DNA of 64,000 bases from Heyndrickxia acidicola (GTDB lineage: Bacteria; Bacillota; Bacilli; Bacillales; Bacillaceae_C). The DNA lies in contig NZ_KV440953.1 in assembly GCF_001636425.1 (NCBI RefSeq), forward strand, positions 4,274,001-4,338,000, read 5' to 3'. Position 1 is the first letter of the stretch. Each line of letters opens with the position of its first letter. Both the position numbers and the translations under genes were made by a program. Positions 8,610-17,394 of this stretch are shown here, piece after piece. The notes beneath the pieces were generated by a model. It was not told where the DNA came from. It saw nothing but the letters and a program-made list of their open reading frames with translations, and made no database searches.

Positions 8610-9041
8610 TTGAATAAAACTCAAGTAAATGTTTATTTCAGCTTGTATGGAGATGACTTTCCAATAGATGACGTTACTAAAAAGTTAGAAGTAATGCCTA
8701 CTGAAGCTTATAAAAAAGGTGATTTAATTCCCAATCGTTCCACTGTTCGTTACAGAAAAGAGACGAGTTGGGATTTAGGAACAGGCTACCAACTTTCACG
8801 TGATGTAAATGACCAACTCCAAGAAATTGTAGGTAAAATACAAAATAAGTCATCAACGATTAACGAAATTAAAGAGACATATTCTGTGGAGTGTAAATTC
8901 TTTATCGTTGTCAAAATAGAGCAGGGAAATACCCCTGCTTTTTATCTGGATAAAGACACCATCAAATTCGCTTCCACTATTGAAGCTGAATTTGATGTAG
9001 ATTTGTACTCTAATCCTTATGAAAGTGATATTGCCAAATAA
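8610..9041 (+). CDS. DUF4279 domain protein
   Basis: 143 residues. The opening TQVNVYFSLYGDDFP followed by a conserved Trp in ETSWDLGTGYQ matches the DUF4279 layout, a small alpha/beta cytosolic fold of unknown function sometimes found near polymorphic-toxin immunity genes. TTG at 8610 follows GAGAGGGG; the nearby ATG at 8606 is out of frame. A family-A repeat fragment lies immediately upstream and another downstream. Confidence 0.7.
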   Translation: MNKTQVNVYFSLYGDDFPIDDVTKKLEVMPTEAYKKGDLIPNRSTVRYRKETSWDLGTGYQLSRDVNDQLQEIVGKIQNKSSTINEIKETYSVECKFFIVVKIEQGNTPAFYLDKDTIKFASTIEAEFDVDLYSNPYESDIAK

Positions 9042-9075
9042 AAAAGAGAAAACTTTTTTCCACTAATGGTTGCTT

Positions 9076-9140
9076 GTGTTAAACAGTGGGGTTGCCCGCG
9101 GTAGCCTTTTTCTTATGTTACTAACGGGGCAGTTTTGTGC
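9076..9140. repeat. Palindromic repeat family A copy
   Basis: Carries the family landmarks: AAACAG..GGGGTTGCCCGCGGTAGCC hairpin core, a CTTTTTCTTATG segment and CTAACGGGGCAG. Located between DUF4279 and the reductase pseudogene. Confidence 0.6.
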
Positions 9141-9287
9141 AACATTGTTGTGATCAAAAAAATTCAGATTTCCACTTGAATCTTACGTAACGTAATGACC
9201 TATAATGAACGTAACAGCATGATGAAACGCTGGCCAACGGCCAAAAAAATCGTACAAAATAAATTCGAAATCGGAGGAGAAACGAAC

Positions 9288-9856
9288 ATGAGAAAACTAG
9301 TATTGTTCATGCATGTGTCACGGACGGGTATGCGTCGGATTCGAACGGAAGACTCGATTGGATTCCGTACAACGAGGAATTTGAGAAATACGCTGAGGAG
9401 GTCGTAGCCGAAGTAGGAGTTCCCGTTTACGGACGGACGACGTATCGCATGATGGAGAGCTACTGGCCCACAGTGCTGGAAGATCCGAATGCAACGAGGC
9501 ATGAAAAGGAGCATGCCAAATGGCTCCAGGATGTTAAGAAGATCGTCATTTCCGGCACGATGGACAAGGTGGAATGGAACAATACAATGCTGATCAAGGA
9601 CAATATCGCAGAGGAAATCAAGGTACTCAAGGAGCAACCCGGCAAAAATCTCGTTATCTTCGGCAGCCCGGGAGCGGCGAAGACGCTGCTTAAGCTCGGC
9701 CTGATTGACGAATTCCTGCTTACAATTTGTCCGGTCGTCCTGGGTGGCGGAAAATCGGTTTTCGACGGCGGCGGTGAGAAAATCAGGCTCAAGCTGCTGT
9801 CCAGCCGAACGCTCAAGTCGGGCATTATCGCGGCTCGCTATGAGTTGGAGAAATAG
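9288..9856 (+). pseudogene. RibD C-terminal/dihydrofolate-reductase-like protein, one-base frameshift
   Basis: ATG at 9288 follows GGAGGAG and starts MRKLVLFMHVS; at about 9319 the frame slips, and restoring one base (TCAC-GGAC to TCACTGGAC) gives the standard family N-terminus S-L-D-G-Y and a continuous ~189-residue protein ending at 9856. The shifted remainder (VYGRTTYRMMESYWPT; LVIFGSPGAAKTLLKLGLID; GGGKSVFDGG) is intact. Family members are NADPH-dependent reductases of varied or unknown substrate. The gene is noticeably GC-richer than its surroundings, Paenibacillus-like, suggesting recent transfer. The frameshift could also be a sequencing error. Confidence 0.8.
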
Positions 9857-9897
9857 CCGTACAAGGTATTCCGGTAACGGAAAACGATAGCTTAATA

Positions 9898-9925
9898 AAC
9901 CGCCCTTAACGGGGCGGTTATAGTT
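9898..9925 (+). terminator. Terminator after reductase pseudogene
   Basis: AACCGCCC/GGGCGGTT, 8-bp perfect stem with 6-nt loop, followed by a short, weak T-rich tail. Confidence 0.65.
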
Positions 9926-9973
9926 TTGGCTGAAAATCAATATTGAGAATTAACATAGTCTTGTAATAAAATA

Positions 9974-10435
9974 ATGGTTGTGCAACTAACGGGTGCGTTA
10001 GTTTAATAAGTAATATTCGGAACCGAAAAGACTGATTAAGCTTAATCGGTCTTTTCTCGTTTCTATTGCATATAAATTATGTCGTTTATCGTTATAAGTT
10101 TTTTTAGTGATATCGAGTCGCTAAGCAGACGTTATCGAATCCTTTCCTGCACACCCAATTCGCATACGTTTTAACATACCAATTCGCAGGAGTATGTTGT
10201 CTATCAGACTCTTGTGAATTGGTATGCGAATTATAGTGCGAAATGGTGAGTTAAATTATCAATTTTCCTTTTATATCAATAAAAATAAAAGGTCTAATTC
10301 ATTTGCGAATTAAACCTCTATTTATAATGTTATTTCACTGTTTGTACTCCAAAACCGAACCCGTTAGTAGCAATTGCTCAGTTTTTTATTTGTCACTAAC
10401 CTGCTTTGTTAACGCAAGCAGAAAACAGCTCCCAA
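9974..10435. repeat. Non-coding stretch with family-A fragments and a compound inverted repeat
   Basis: No gene. Family-A pieces: CTAACGGGTGCGTTAGTTTAATAAG-type at 9974-10008, CCCGTTAGTAGC at about 10360 and CTAACCTGC at about 10396. At 10032-10055 AGACTGATTAAGCTTAATCGGTCTTTT is a hairpin with T tail. At 10157-10232 a compound inverted repeat is seen: left arms AATTCGCATAC (10157-10167) and CATACCAATTC (10175-10185) both pair with GAATTGGTATGCGAATT (10216-10232). Confidence 0.55.
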
Positions 10436-10517
10436 TACTGGCAGCCGTATAGTCCACTTAAAGGTACCTCGTATGCTGTATTTGTTCCACATTCATCTAT
10501 ATGTCGGATAAGTGACT

Positions 10518-10673
10518 TTAACTATTGCTCGTGGGGTCATTTTTAACAACCTTTGTACCTTTACTTATATAGGGTTTTGCACTCTTTTTTTTGTTTGCAC
10601 TAGCTTGCCAACGATTCCAGCCCTTCTTGTCTGTTCCTCTCCCTGTACCGCCTTTTCCTTTAGCTTTACTCAT
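10518..10673 (-). CDS. DUF3934-like small basic protein (51 aa)
   Basis: ATG at 10673 preceded by GGAGTG; 51 residues opening MSKAKGKGGTGRGTDKKGWN and continuing RWQASANKKK. The Gly/Lys-rich start with a GWNRWQ core matches the short DUF3934 family of Bacillus, cytosolic and of unknown function. It is shorter than the usual ORF cutoff. High Lys/Arg content suggests nucleic-acid contact, which is inference only. Confidence 0.75.
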   Translation of the reverse strand: MSKAKGKGGTGRGTDKKGWNRWQASANKKKSAKPYISKGTKVVKNDPTSNS

Positions 10674-11399
10674 AAAATCACTCCATTATTATTCTAAATT
10701 GATTTACCTATCGAGTTAGTTTTAGTCATTTTACCCGGTTATTAACCAAGCATCTTGCAATAAACAATATCCTTCCACACTCCCATACTAATGTGAAAAA
10801 AAGATTCCAATAATGGTTATTGTCACTGAAATTCTGAATCGGCATTTGCTGCTATAGAAAGAATGCGGGATGATTATAGACCTCTGCTATTCTTTTTCTA
10901 TGACTAATTTAGGAATATCTCGAAATATATCTAAAGGGGCTTACCCCAATTACTATTTCCTTGGAAGCTCTAAAAAATTTTCCGGCTGCTCCATTGATAT
11001 AAATTACTTTTAATTGTGAATGAACAATCAATGGCTCTTATGCAAACTCGATTATTCCCTTGTAATGAATATCTGAAATCCTTCAAACATTTTCACTCCC
11101 TAAAAAAGGGTAAACCATTTTCTCTATTACCACAAGCTTCTAGGAAGAGTATAACGATGGTTTCCAACCACAATTTTTTCGCTAACCTATCAAATTTCCC
11201 CTAAGTACAAGTATATAATGATTAAAAGAAATCAACGAAGCCGCAAGAGTTTGCAAGCTTTTTCATTTTCTGTTATGATAAAAAAGAATTATTTTTGTTC
11301 GGTGTAAAGGATAGGATAAGTATCGACTTTTCGTCTTGATGATCACTTTGGGCAAGGATAGTAACACATTGTGTGGTTACACACTAGGAGGCAACAAAA
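10674..11399. other. Gap with possible csp 5' leader
   Basis: No credible gene between the DUF3934 gene and csp. The last ~150 bp before csp probably hold its promoter and a structured 5' leader: GTGTGGTTACACAC is an imperfect palindrome (about 11371-11384) just before CTAGGAGG. Confidence 0.4.
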
Positions 11400-11600
11400 A
11401 TGGAACAAGGTACAGTTAAATGGTTTAATTCAGAAAAAGGTTTTGGTTTTATCGAGCGTGCTAATGGAGGCGACGTATTCGTACACTTCTCAGCTATCCA
11501 AAGTGAAGGCTTCAAATCTTTAGACGAAGGTCAAAAAGTAACATTTGACGTTGAGCAAGGACCTCGTGGAGATCAAGCTGCTAACGTTCAAAAAGCTTAA
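11400..11600 (+). CDS. csp: Cold shock protein, CspA/CspB family
   Basis: 66 residues, full length. It has both RNP motifs of the cold-shock OB fold: KGFGFI (RNP1) and VFVHFSAI (RNP2), and begins [11 protein letters not shown]. It binds single-stranded RNA/DNA and acts as an RNA chaperone in the cytosol. ATG at 11400 is 8 nt after AGGAGG. Monocistronic, with a strong terminator 18 nt behind the stop. Confidence 0.97.
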   Translation: MEQGTVKWFNSEKGFGFIERANGGDVFVHFSAIQSEGFKSLDEGQKVTFDVEQGPRGDQAANVQKA

Positions 11601-11617
11601 TCTAAATAAAATTATAC

Positions 11618-11650
11618 AAACAGGCCCTATTTAATAGAGCCTGTTTTTTT
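11618..11650 (+). terminator. Terminator of csp
   Basis: AAACAGGC..GCCTGTTT stem, extended by CTATT/AATAG in the inner part, then TTTTTTT. Confidence 0.85.
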
Positions 11651-11685
11651 ATGTATTTCTAGATTATTCTTTCTTAAATAAAAAA

Positions 11686-11925
11686 ACCTACTCAACGATC
11701 GAGTAGGAATCTAAAACAGGTACTGTAAAATGTTTCTAAGCTTTAAAGGTTCACTACAGTATAACATATTGATTAACAATATACTGAGCTTTCATCCGCC
11801 ATTCAAAAATTAATTTGAAAGTATGTATATTCCTATTGAGCTAACCTGCCCGTTCCATAAGAAAAAGGCTGCTGCCGCAGCAACCTGTCCTATTTAACAT
11901 ATGCACCCTTTAGTTTAAGTGCAAT
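11686..11925. repeat. Hairpin and palindromic repeat family A copy
   Basis: Hairpin CCTACTC/GAGTAGG at 11686-11706. A well-formed family-A element spans 11839-11925: GCTAACCTGCCCGTTCCATAAG, then the GGCTGCTGCCGCAGCAACC palindrome, then GCACCCTTTAGTTTAAGTG. No gene here; another hairpin ACTGTCTG/CAGACAGT lies at about 11989-12009 near the DUF3231 stop. Confidence 0.65.
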
Positions 11926-12043
11926 TCTTCACAAACTCTTGTTTTTTGTTCATAACTAACTGAAGTAAACGGCAGCTAAAAAATAAAAACTGTCTGCTAT
12001 ACAGACAGTGAAAGTTTAAACTTATAACACTGGTGGTCAATCT

Positions 12044-13042
12044 TTAATATTTTATTTTATCTTGTTGAGGTGGTTGCTCTTTCCATTTATTTTCAACCAT
12101 TAGAGATTCAGCTTTTTTTGCTAATTTTGCAGTATCAACTATCAAATCCAAGTAATGTCTTTTTAAATCATTCCTCTGACTAGTAGCTAATGACGTAGCA
12201 TAATCAGAAAGTCCAGCTGCCGATAAAATAGTTATTTGATACATCATCAATTTATCGGAAAACGGAGGGTGTGAGGAGCTAAAAACTTGTGTTTCTGTTG
12301 GCATAGGGGCAGAAAGGTCACTACCTGTTAAAAATTGTGTATGTTCATTAATAATTTTATCAGATAAATCTGCTGATTTTTGCATGAATTCACGAACTTC
12401 TTTATAATCTGCTGTTTGACCGAAACCTTTGGCTAACGCTTTGCCTATTACATTTGCTTCAATGTTTCCATATAAATGAGATATTTCAACTGCGTTTAAA
12501 TATCTTTGGTTTCCAAACAAATTTATACCATTTAGATAATCTTTATCTTCAACAAAGTCCGATTTCTTCGGCGGTTCAATGAATGGGGGTCTTGTATATA
12601 ACCCTTTATCTAACAAAACATCACTAACATCATCAAAAACTGTAGTTGCTTTTGATAAGCTATTCTTAAAATGTTCTCTAATATCTTTACGAGTAGACAA
12701 TGTATACATTAAACCACAAGATACTACCATTACTCTTGATAAATTCTTTATGTACTTTAAAAAAAAGGAATCTGAAAATAGTCTCGGAGCATTAACATCA
12801 ACATCCTGACTACCAAACCCTATTGGAATTGGAACATTTTCTGATTGTAATATCTGCTTAGTATTTTCCTTAAGATTTTCTACAATTTGAAAGGTCTTTT
12901 TAGAAACATCAATTACTTCAATATCTTCTGCTTTTGCAATAAAGTATTGCAAAACACAACTATTATGAGTGTGACCGATATATTCACTCCACAAGGAAGC
13001 CATTTCCGACGAAGTAAGTTTAACACTTTCAGGAGAACTCAT
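12044..13042 (-). CDS. DUF3231 family protein
   Basis: 332 residues made of two related ~165-residue halves, the standard DUF3231 architecture (four-helix, ferritin-like bundles by family). Each half contains a W/G/H-rich start and a YxxxI..(A)GLxxY-type end: SLWSEYIGHTHNS with VVSCGLMYTL in the first and FSDKLMMYQITILSAAGLSDYA in the second. No signal peptide or membrane segment. Family members are common in spore-formers and some are sporulation-associated, but a biochemical role is not established. ATG at 13042 follows GGAGTG. Lower GC than the core genes. Confidence 0.8.
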   Translation of the reverse strand: MSSPESVKLTSSEMASLWSEYIGHTHNSCVLQYFIAKAEDIEVIDVSKKTFQIVENLKENTKQILQSENVPIPIGFGSQDVDVNAPRLFSDSFFLKYIKNLSRVMVVSCGLMYTLSTRKDIREHFKNSLSKATTVFDDVSDVLLDKGLYTRPPFIEPPKKSDFVEDKDYLNGINLFGNQRYLNAVEISHLYGNIEANVIGKALAKGFGQTADYKEVREFMQKSADLSDKIINEHTQFLTGSDLSAPMPTETQVFSSSHPPFSDKLMMYQITILSAAGLSDYATSLATSQRNDLKRHYLDLIVDTAKLAKKAESLMVENKWKEQPPQQDKIKY

Positions 13043-13170
13043 TTAGAAAATCACTCCATTTTTAATGATTATTTTTTATTCTCTCACTTGCATAGGAATA
13101 ATATCCCTACTTATTATTGTTATTTAAAACTCCTTAATAACTACATAAAAGAATTGACTTCCTATTGTAC

Positions 13171-13250
13171 TAAACTGCTTCGTTTGTCGAATAAGAAATG
13201 GGATTGCCGCAGCAACCCCACTGTTTAACTCAAGCACCCGTTAATTGAAT
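13171..13250. repeat. Palindromic repeat family A copy
   Basis: TAAACTGCTTCGTTTGTCGA, ATTGCCGCAGCAACC core, then TTTAACTCAAGCACCCGTTA and ATTGAATAAG. Sits between the DUF3231 gene and the next gene. Confidence 0.65.
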
Positions 13251-13341
13251 AAGAAGTAATTATATTTTCTTTTATTTTTTTATTAACTTAATTCGTAGTA
13301 TAATTTCATAAAAACAAATATGAGCGGAAATAGGTGATTTA

Positions 13342-13698
13342 ATGTTACCAAGAGCTATAAGAATAAAAGGATTCACAAGAGAAAATAGATATGAAATGAT
13401 TGATTATGCAGTTAGCATTATATCAAAATGTGCTGGTTGGGTTACAAATCATACAATGTATTCAAATAAAATGATTGTCATAAACTTTGAAATAGAAGTT
13501 AGAGGGGTAAGAGAATTATTACAATTACTTAATCAAAATGGGCTTAAATTATTTGAAGAGAGCAATGAAATAGTTAAGAACTTTCAGGAAAATATTGTAA
13601 AAGGCAATGAAGACAAAGAAATAATAGGTTCAATAAACATTACATTTATAAACGACGAACCAAATACAAGAAATCATATTCCTGCTATTCCAGGATAA
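13342..13698 (+). CDS. Hypothetical protein, 118 aa
   Basis: Not recognised. Starts MLPRAIRIKGFTRENRYEMI after ATAGGTG; soluble, mixed alpha/beta, with an IVINFEIEV strand and a Pro/Asn-rich tail (NHIPAIPG). No signal or membrane segment. Coding potential is supported by a clean ribosome site and by separation from neighbours; the gap behind it (13755-13805) holds a decayed family-A repeat. Confidence 0.6.
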   Translation: MLPRAIRIKGFTRENRYEMIDYAVSIISKCAGWVTNHTMYSNKMIVINFEIEVRGVRELLQLLNQNGLKLFEESNEIVKNFQENIVKGNEDKEIIGSINITFINDEPNTRNHIPAIPG

Positions 13699-13844
13699 AC
13701 TTCTTCTTAATCTATTCTGCTTTTTTAGCTTAATAACACTAATGAAAAAGTACTGCCGAAACAGCTCATTTGTTGTTAAAGTAAAGCACCCATTAGCTTA
13801 AGTACATCTTTTCACAATCTTCCCTTTCCCCCTATTAACTTGTG

Positions 13845-14462
13845 CTATTTCCTAAATAAAGTAAACAATAGATAGACTGCTGCCCCCCACATAACTAGGG
13901 CTGATATTTTATTTAATGTCAACAAAAATTTACCAGATGAATCAAGTTTTCCACTTATTCGACCAATTAGTGAAAGTCCAAAAAACCAAATCCATGAAAC
14001 CAAAATACAAGCAAAAGCAAAGATTACTTTATCGTCTCCTTGGTATCTTAAAGAACTTGTTCCAATTACGCCTACTGTGTCCATGATGGCATTAGGATTC
14101 AGTAATGAAACAGATACTGTATAAAATACTTGTTTCTTTAAAGAAAATTTATTCGCACTTACTTCTCTTTCATTACTTGGTTTACTATTCCATGTGGTCC
14201 ATCCCATATAAATTAAAAAAATACAACCTGTCCCAATTAAAATTATTTTTATCCAAAATGAACCTAAAATAACAAATGAAACACCTAAAACAGATACCAG
14301 GATTAAGAGGGTATCACACAAAGAAGCTGTTATGATAGCTGGTAATGCATTAACAAAACGTGGCTGAAATACCCCTTGATTAAAAATAAAAACATTTTGG
14401 ACACCAAGAGGAAGTATCAGCCCTAGTGCAAGAATAATTCCATGAAAAAATGGTTCTAACAT
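13845..14462 (-). CDS. LysE/ArgO-family amino acid exporter
   Basis: 205 residues, the usual LysE length, with about six membrane segments. The N-terminus GLILPLGVQNVFIFNQG is the family signature, and LLNPNAIMDTVGVIG is the second conserved loop. Family members export basic amino acids or analogues across the plasma membrane. Divergent from a MocR-type regulator 135 bp away, which probably controls it; that arrangement with a PLP-binding regulator is common for LysE-type exporters. Confidence 0.85.
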   Translation of the reverse strand: MLEPFFHGIILALGLILPLGVQNVFIFNQGVFQPRFVNALPAIITASLCDTLLILVSVLGVSFVILGSFWIKIILIGTGCIFLIYMGWTTWNSKPSNEREVSANKFSLKKQVFYTVSVSLLNPNAIMDTVGVIGTSSLRYQGDDKVIFAFACILVSWIWFFGLSLIGRISGKLDSSGKFLLTLNKISALVMWGAAVYLLFTLFRK

Positions 14463-14529
14463 CCTAAGTACGCCCTTCCTTATTTATTATTCAACGAGTC
14501 TTATTTTATTTTGAAATTATGTCTTTGTC

Positions 14530-14597
14530 TCCAACCAATTGGATGGAATTCAAACCAACCAAGTAATATAATAGTTTACAAAAAGGAGAACTTTTTG
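14530..14597. promoter_or_regulatory. Candidate MocR operator/promoter region
   Basis: Between lysE and mocR: TCCAACCAATTGGA (14530-14543, interrupted palindrome) followed by AAACCAACCAAG, i.e. repeated AACCAA half-sites, as often seen for MocR regulators. AAAAGGAG at 14580-14587 is the mocR ribosome site. Confidence 0.35.
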
Positions 14598-16049
14598 ATG
14601 TTTACAACCGATTGGAAACCAAATAAATCATCGCCAGTACCGTTACATAAGCAGATAACTGATTTTATTAAAGAAAAAATATCAAATGGTGAATGGACGA
14701 TAGGATATAGGCTTCCTCCCCAACGTACTTTAGCAAAAGAGTTAGGAGTAAATAGAAGTACAGTTGTAACTGCATATGATGAATTATTAGCTGACGGACT
14801 TATTGAGGGAAAAAGCGGCAGTGGAACCAGAGTAGTAAACAATACATGGAACTTGTTAGCTACTACCCCTCCACCCGATTGGAATTCATATGTAAAGGTA
14901 GGGACTCACCAGCCCAACTTGCCAACGATTCAAGAAATAAATAAAGCTGAATTTATTCCTAATATAATTCGCTTGGGAACTGGTGAATTGTCGCCAAATC
15001 TTATTCCAAGCACATCAATGAAAAAAATTTTTCATCAATTGTCGAATAGAGAAATTTCTTATGGATATGAAGAGCCAAAGGGGCTGCTGCCATTAAGAGA
15101 ACAAATAGTCAACTATTTAAAGACTTTTGGGATTTCTGCTTCTCCTTCTTCGATTTTAATCGTATCAGGTGCATTACAAGCCCTACAGCTTATTAGTGTT
15201 GGTTTATTGCATAAGGGCTCTACAGTATTAACAGAAAAGCCATCGTATCTTCATTCTTTAAATGTCTTCCAGTCAGCAGGTATGCATTTAACTGGTATCC
15301 CTCTGGATAAAAAAGGAATTCGAGCCAATCTTATTAAACAATATAAAAAACAACAAAAAGCTGCTTTACTCTATACCATTCCTTCATTTCATAATCCTAC
15401 TGGTACCTTAATGACTATGGAAAGACGCAAACAATTGCTGGATACTTGTCAACAAGAACAACTACCTTTAATTGAAGATGATGTATACCGAGAATTATGG
15501 ATTGATGAAAATCCACCAAAGCCAATTAAGGCATTTGACAAAAATGGACTTGTACTTTATTTGGGAAGTTTATCTAAGTCTTTAAGTCCTGGTCTTCGTA
15601 TTGGATGGATTGTTGGTCCAGAACCAGTAGTTGAGCACTTAGCAGATATTAAAATGCAAACCGATTATGGTTCTAGTTCTTTATCACAGTGGGCAGCAGT
15701 AGAGTGGTTTTCCAGTGGGCTTTACTATAAACATCTAAATGAAGTAAGAAAACAACTGAAAACTCGAAGAGATTTTACTTTAGATACTTTGAACCGGTAT
15801 TTTTCTGATATTGCAGTTTGGGATAAACCATCTGGAGGATTTTATATTTGGTTGCGTATATTACCGTCACTCTCTATGAGAAAATTATTTGAAATGGCAC
15901 TTACAGAAGGAATATTACTTAATCCAGGAAATGTTTATGATACTCAAGTTGAACAATATCTACGAATTTCGTATTCATTTGCTTCTCTCCCAAATATACA
16001 TGATGGTCTTCAACGTTTATCAAAAATTGTAAAAACAATAGCCAAATAA
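14598..16049 (+). CDS. MocR/GntR-family regulator with aminotransferase domain
   Basis: 483 residues from ATG 14598, behind AAAAGGAG; the longer frame from 14511 lacks a ribosome site. Residues 12-80 are a GntR winged helix (VPLHKQITDFIKEKI; LPPQRTLAKELGVNRSTVV). After a linker, residues ~120-480 form a fold-type I aminotransferase domain with the PLP lysine in GSLSKSLSPGLRIGW and the FHNPTG loop. Such proteins sense PLP or an amino-acid aldimine and activate or repress a neighbouring gene, here most likely the divergent LysE exporter. Confidence 0.9.
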   Translation: MFTTDWKPNKSSPVPLHKQITDFIKEKISNGEWTIGYRLPPQRTLAKELGVNRSTVVTAYDELLADGLIEGKSGSGTRVVNNTWNLLATTPPPDWNSYVKVGTHQPNLPTIQEINKAEFIPNIIRLGTGELSPNLIPSTSMKKIFHQLSNREISYGYEEPKGLLPLREQIVNYLKTFGISASPSSILIVSGALQALQLISVGLLHKGSTVLTEKPSYLHSLNVFQSAGMHLTGIPLDKKGIRANLIKQYKKQQKAALLYTIPSFHNPTGTLMTMERRKQLLDTCQQEQLPLIEDDVYRELWIDENPPKPIKAFDKNGLVLYLGSLSKSLSPGLRIGWIVGPEPVVEHLADIKMQTDYGSSSLSQWAAVEWFSSGLYYKHLNEVRKQLKTRRDFTLDTLNRYFSDIAVWDKPSGGFYIWLRILPSLSMRKLFEMALTEGILLNPGNVYDTQVEQYLRISYSFASLPNIHDGLQRLSKIVKTIAK

Positions 16050-16075
16050 GGGCTTCTTTTGAAGCCCTTATTTTC
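16047..16075 (+). terminator. Terminator of mocR
   Basis: TAAGGGCTTC/GAAGCCCTTA, 10-bp perfect stem, TTTT loop, then TTTTC; the stem begins on the stop codon itself. Confidence 0.8.
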
Positions 16076-16449
16076 TCAACTCCTTGTTAAACTAACCTGC
16101 ACGTTAGTTAAAGAAGAAAATCAACTGAGTTCTTTAATAGAGCCAAAATTTATAATCCATTGTTTAGTTAGTTGCTTATTTTCAAGGTCCTCGGTCTACC
16201 CACTGTGGAACGCCTCCCGCTATCCTGCTCCAATACCGATTAAATACTAAAGTATAAATCCTTGTTTCGCGTATTATATGTAGTGTTTTATTTTTATCTG
16301 ATTTATTATTAAAAGACTACGGAAAATTTATTGTTTTTAATAATGGATGTTGAATGAAGTTCGGTTTACAAAAAAAACAATATATTTCGGATTACATTTA
16401 ATGTAGAGAATTTATAAAAGAATTTATAGGTTAGAAAGCTGGTGAAGCT
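16076..16449. other. Gap with a partial family-A repeat
   Basis: TTAAACTAACCTGCACGTTAG at about 16087-16107, followed by TTAAAGAAGAA, is a family-A fragment. The rest is AT-rich with no gene; the last 20 bp hold a weak GGTG ribosome site for the next gene. Confidence 0.45.
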
Positions 16450-16974
16450 TTGGGGCAAATGACATTGGATTTTTATTGTGAAATTGGGATTTCATTTGAG
16501 AAGGTGAAGCAATTCAGTAATCTTTGGTCACAAACAGAATTTATTAGAGATACAGAAGAAAAAGTTAGATTATATATGCAAGACTATGGGGAAATCTTAG
16601 AATTTAAAAATGAACTTGTGGATAAAACGATTTATAAAGTTCATTGTAAGCTTAATGTTTTTCGAGAGTTAGTTGGACAATTTGAAAAGTGGGGTGAAGT
16701 AGAATTCGCAAGAATGATGGATAGGGAACTGAGACTAAATTTTATTGATCTTGGTGAAATTTTGGATTTTAAAAATCACTTAGATTATACACGAGATGAA
16801 TCTATACGAGATGGAAATAGAGCTCGTGAAAATAAACCGGTGAAATCACAAAGGATGAAATTTTTAAAAATTATCGCTTTACTAATAATATTGGGTGCGT
16901 TATTCGGAACGTTCGCATATCAAGCTCGTTATGGAAAGATAGAACATTCCCCATGGGGTGCATATCACGGATAG
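16450..16974 (+). CDS. Hypothetical tail-anchored protein with a duplicated domain
   Basis: 174 residues, family not recognised. Residues ~5-55 and ~58-113 are an internal duplication: FSNLWSQTEFIRDTEEKVRL.. GEILEFKNEL aligns with FEKWGEVEFARMMDRELRL.. GEILDFKNHL. One membrane segment (about 138-156, FLKIIALLIILGALFGTF) then a 17-residue tail. The tandem domain is thus predicted cytosolic and held at the membrane. TTG 16450 is used if GGTG is the ribosome site; ATG 16459 is the alternative. Confidence 0.6.
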   Translation: MGQMTLDFYCEIGISFEKVKQFSNLWSQTEFIRDTEEKVRLYMQDYGEILEFKNELVDKTIYKVHCKLNVFRELVGQFEKWGEVEFARMMDRELRLNFIDLGEILDFKNHLDYTRDESIRDGNRARENKPVKSQRMKFLKIIALLIILGALFGTFAYQARYGKIEHSPWGAYHG

Positions 16975-17112
16975 GCTTTTTCTAAAGGGGAAAATTACGG
17001 TCAAAATACAACAAACTATATGATAAGAGCCTAACGCAAAATTAAAAGGAGTCTGATGGCTCCTTTTATAGTCATTTCCACATAATCGTCTTAAGTTACT
17101 TTTCTGTTCCTC

Positions 17113-17200
17113 AGCTAAACTGCTTTTTTAGTTCAATAAGAGTAAAAGGCTGCCGCAGCAACCTTTTCAAATTCACATTTGCACCCTATAGTTGAAGAAG
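17113..17200. repeat. Palindromic repeat family A copy
   Basis: GCTAAACTGCTTTTTTAGTT, CAATAAGAG, GGCTGCCGCAGCAACC core, GCACCCTATAGTTGAAG. Between the duplicated-domain gene and the small membrane protein. Confidence 0.65.
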
Positions 17201-17208
17201 TTTTGATT

Positions 17209-17394
17209 CTAGTCATTCTTTTTTACCTTATTGCGATGCCAAGTGATTATCAATACGAATAAACACGAGAATAAAGATTTCACAATAGTATCAATCCAAT
17301 TTAACCATTTATAACTAAAATAATCATATAAAACAATGATAAGCAATACTAATATAAAGTAAATAAAATAGTAATAAAAACGCCAAGTTTTCAT
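17209..17394 (-). CDS. Small membrane protein, 61 aa
   Basis: ATG at 17394 follows AGAGGAGAG; the upstream GTG/ATG at 17421 lacks a site. Two hydrophobic segments (about 7-28 and 37-53) joined by a short polar loop and ending with a basic tail (HRNKVKKND). Not recognised. Cytosolic C-terminus likely. Confidence 0.5.
   Translation of the reverse strand: MKTWRFYYYFIYFILVLLIIVLYDYFSYKWLNWIDTIVKSLFSCLFVLIITWHRNKVKKND

Noticed and set aside
9200-9940. 246-residue minus-strand frame
   Set aside because: Antisense to the reductase pseudogene, which has clear family motifs on the + strand.
11016-11204. 62-residue frame
   Set aside because: Composition random, no ribosome site, ends before the csp promoter.
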